Origin: a virus
Direction: 5' to 3' (one strand)
Length of the DNA stretch: 22,544 nt
Virus record (IMG/VR): IMGVR_UViG_3300021976_000076
Span: 1-22,544 of that record
Shown here: piece after piece, positions 21,166-22,544 of the stretch
How the letters are laid out: each line of letters opens with the position of its first letter
How positions within the stretch are numbered: position 1 is the first letter of the stretch
Program-made: the position numbers and the translations under genes
Notes under the pieces: generated by a model
The model's input: the letters and a program-made list of their open reading frames with translations, nothing else
Told to the model about the DNA's origin: nothing
Databases searched by the model: none

Positions 21166-22437
21166 ATGGGCTACACTGATCCTGGATCTATGCTTGCACA
21201 AACTATAGCTAGATTAGTAGCTAGTCCTCGTGTTCAGTATTTAGGAAAATCTCTTCAAGGAACTTTACCTCAAGCATCCGGTCCTTTTCGTACAGGAAGT
21301 CCTAGTAGTTCACAACCAGCAAATCCTGGAGCTTCACCAAGAACTAGTAATTTAGGACAGATTGCTGGTAGAGGTATTGCAAGTGCTTTAGGTGCTCTTA
21401 CACAAGGTGTTCAACAACAGCAGCCTACTGATCCGTTAATGGATCTTTATGCACAACTAATTAATCAATTACAACAACCTGTTGATCAACCTACTGGTAT
21501 TGATAAAGAAGATTTAATGCGTCAAGTACAAGCTGCGATTAATCCAATTTATGATGCAAGAGAAGCTACAGCAAAAGCAAGTACAGGTAAGGCTTCAGCA
21601 GATGTTCAAAGTATGTACGGCGATTTAGCTAAGAATTATGAACAGCTAGCACCTCAACAGACAGCTCAAGCTGCTGAAGCTCAGAAACAAATTGAATCTT
21701 TATATGGTCAATTGCGTAGCAACATTGAAGGTAGTTATTCTCGAGTTTCTAAAGAGCAAGGTGATCTTTTCAAGAGTTTGGGTATTGAATCTGCTCTTCC
21801 TGATGTCTTATCTGATCAGGCTGCTCCTGTTCAAGAAGCTTCAGCAGCTGCATCAGAAAATCAAGCACAGCAATCACAGCGTTATATGGATATGGGACAA
21901 GCTGATTCAACTTATTATCGTGAAGGCTCTCCAATTGCTAAGATGACTGGTAATGAAATCTCTACAGATATGCTTTCTAAACTTCAAGATTATATTAATC
22001 AGGCTGAGTCTGAGAGAACTGCCGGAATTCAATCTGGATACTTGGATCAACTTGGACAAGCTCAAACTCAATTAGGACAGCAACAGGGTCAAGCTCAGAG
22101 TGAAACTGCTCGTAGACAAGAAATGCTCTGGTCTATGTTACAGAGTCAAATGCAGAGTAAGCAGCAAACGGCTTTAACTCCTGATACCTTTATGAGTCAG
22201 CTACCTCAGAATATTCAGCAGTCTGTGGCGGGTGCTTTTACTAGTCTTCAAAGAAGTCCTGAAGCTGTTTATGGTAAAGTTGAAGATAAGCGTAATCCTG
22301 TTCCTGGTAGTTTTGTTGCAACAACTCCTGAATGGTATATGCAGCAAGCTGATAAGATGCTTCAAGAAGGTCAGATTGATGCTACAACTCATCAAGCTTT
22401 ATTAATGTATTTGCAATTAAACTTTAAAGGGCAGTAA
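21166..22437 (+). CDS. Gln-rich coiled-coil protein, possible internal/ejection protein (423 aa)
   Basis: AAGGGGATC precedes ATG at 21166. The 423-residue protein is Gln-, Ala- and Ser-rich with long amphipathic helical segments (about residues 95-330) and little Cys. An N-terminal section is Pro/Ser/Gly-rich. The C-terminal 60 residues are more globular (PEAVYGKVEDKRNPVPGSF). This fits an internal virion protein that leaves the head with the DNA. No lytic enzyme domain is seen. One TGTGGCG heptamer (22224) encodes S-V-A-G. It is coupled to the next gene (TAATG). Confidence 0.72.
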   Translation: MGYTDPGSMLAQTIARLVASPRVQYLGKSLQGTLPQASGPFRTGSPSSSQPANPGASPRTSNLGQIAGRGIASALGALTQGVQQQQPTDPLMDLYAQLINQLQQPVDQPTGIDKEDLMRQVQAAINPIYDAREATAKASTGKASADVQSMYGDLAKNYEQLAPQQTAQAAEAQKQIESLYGQLRSNIEGSYSRVSKEQGDLFKSLGIESALPDVLSDQAAPVQEASAAASENQAQQSQRYMDMGQADSTYYREGSPIAKMTGNEISTDMLSKLQDYINQAESERTAGIQSGYLDQLGQAQTQLGQQQGQAQSETARRQEMLWSMLQSQMQSKQQTALTPDTFMSQLPQNIQQSVAGAFTSLQRSPEAVYGKVEDKRNPVPGSFVATTPEWYMQQADKMLQEGQIDATTHQALLMYLQLNFKGQ

Positions 22438-22544
22438 TGGGAAGTAACCAAGATCTTACTAATATTTTAGCTAGTTTAGTAAGAACAAATGCAACTAGAC
22501 CTCCTGATTTTCAACAGGTTACCGGGCTAAGTCAATCTATTCTT
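22437..22544 (+). CDS. 5' part of the next late gene (partial)
   Basis: Starts in a TAATG junction and is open to the window end (36 codons): begins MGSNQDLTNILASLVRTNAT. Too short to identify. The N-terminus is helical and resembles the start of the previous gene only loosely (LASLVR against IARLVAS), so it may be another internal virion protein. Confidence 0.7.
   Translation, partial: MGSNQDLTNILASLVRTNATRPPDFQQVTGLSQSIL

Larger units (their letters stand above)
971..22230. repeat. Dispersed heptamer TGTGGCG / CGCCACA (16 copies)
   Basis: TGTGGCG starts at 2277, 4587, 6260, 7965, 11695, 13724, 16214, 20071 and 22224. CGCCACA starts at 971, 2084, 5913, 6352, 12439, 16409 and 21091. The base before the T is always C or G (C in 11 of 16). 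Copies occur in coding and non-coding DNA, on both strands, and in several codon frames. The hexamer GTGGCG/CGCCAC is preceded by T in 16 of 17 hand-counted cases, the exception being at about 400-405. Nearly all other Val and Ala codons here are A- or T-ending, so these sites stand out. Confidence 0.75.

Overview
The window is an AT-rich stretch of a tailed double-stranded DNA phage genome. It holds the complete packaging and head-assembly region and the first part of a short-tail (podovirus, P22/T7-like) region. Several small proteins resemble families I know mainly from actinobacteriophages: the Cys-rich 78-residue protein at 16469-16705, the 47-residue protein at 7499-7642, and the proteins at 8792-9094 and 17592-18035. 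A phage of an actinobacterium, or a metagenomic relative, is therefore my best inference. The low G+C would be unusual for that group, and the host cannot be fixed from this window. There are no tRNAs, integrase, replication genes or lysis genes here.

Layout. (1) 2-121: the end of a rightward gene, then a strong bidirectional hairpin terminator. (2) 190-3733: a leftward cluster of eleven small genes of unknown function, most with a GGAG-type ribosome site 7-9 bases before ATG. It starts with a winged-helix-like protein (3116-3733) and is interrupted by a 9-bp inverted repeat (2725-2759) that may be an operator. (3) 3734-4893: about 1.16 kb of non-coding DNA between the diverging gene clusters. 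It carries three sets of short direct repeats (ATGAGTTATTA, CCTACAT, AATCAAGAATC) and many inverted repeats, so it is a candidate control region or replication origin. (4) 4894-6918: small accessory genes, including an Acb2/Tad1-type cyclic-nucleotide sponge (anti-CBASS), a second short hairpin protein, a PGDYG-type protein and a likely small terminase. (5) 6909-9094: three tandem paralogous proteins, probably fibre or receptor-binding proteins, and a His-rich protein. (6) 9094-16705: large terminase, zinc-ribbon protein, an overprinted membrane protein, portal, head proteins, scaffold, major capsid protein and possible decoration proteins. (7) 16771-22544: an acidic protein, a LAGLIDADG homing endonuclease, head-tail adaptor, nozzle/tail-hub protein, and large Gln-rich proteins in the position of podoviral ejection proteins.

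Rightward genes are packed head to tail with ATGA, TAATG, TGATG or TAGTG junctions, which implies one long translationally coupled transcript. The terminases pump DNA through the portal into a scaffold-assembled HK97-fold shell. The adaptor and nozzle then close the head, and the Gln-rich proteins are probably internal.

Three things stand out. The heptamer TGTGGCG occurs 16 times by hand count on both strands and in several codon frames, so it looks like a DNA-level signal. The major capsid gene has no ATG, GTG or TTG start, but has ATT exactly where homologues should begin with ATG. An Acb2-like immune evasion gene sits next to a second small protein with the same hairpin signature.
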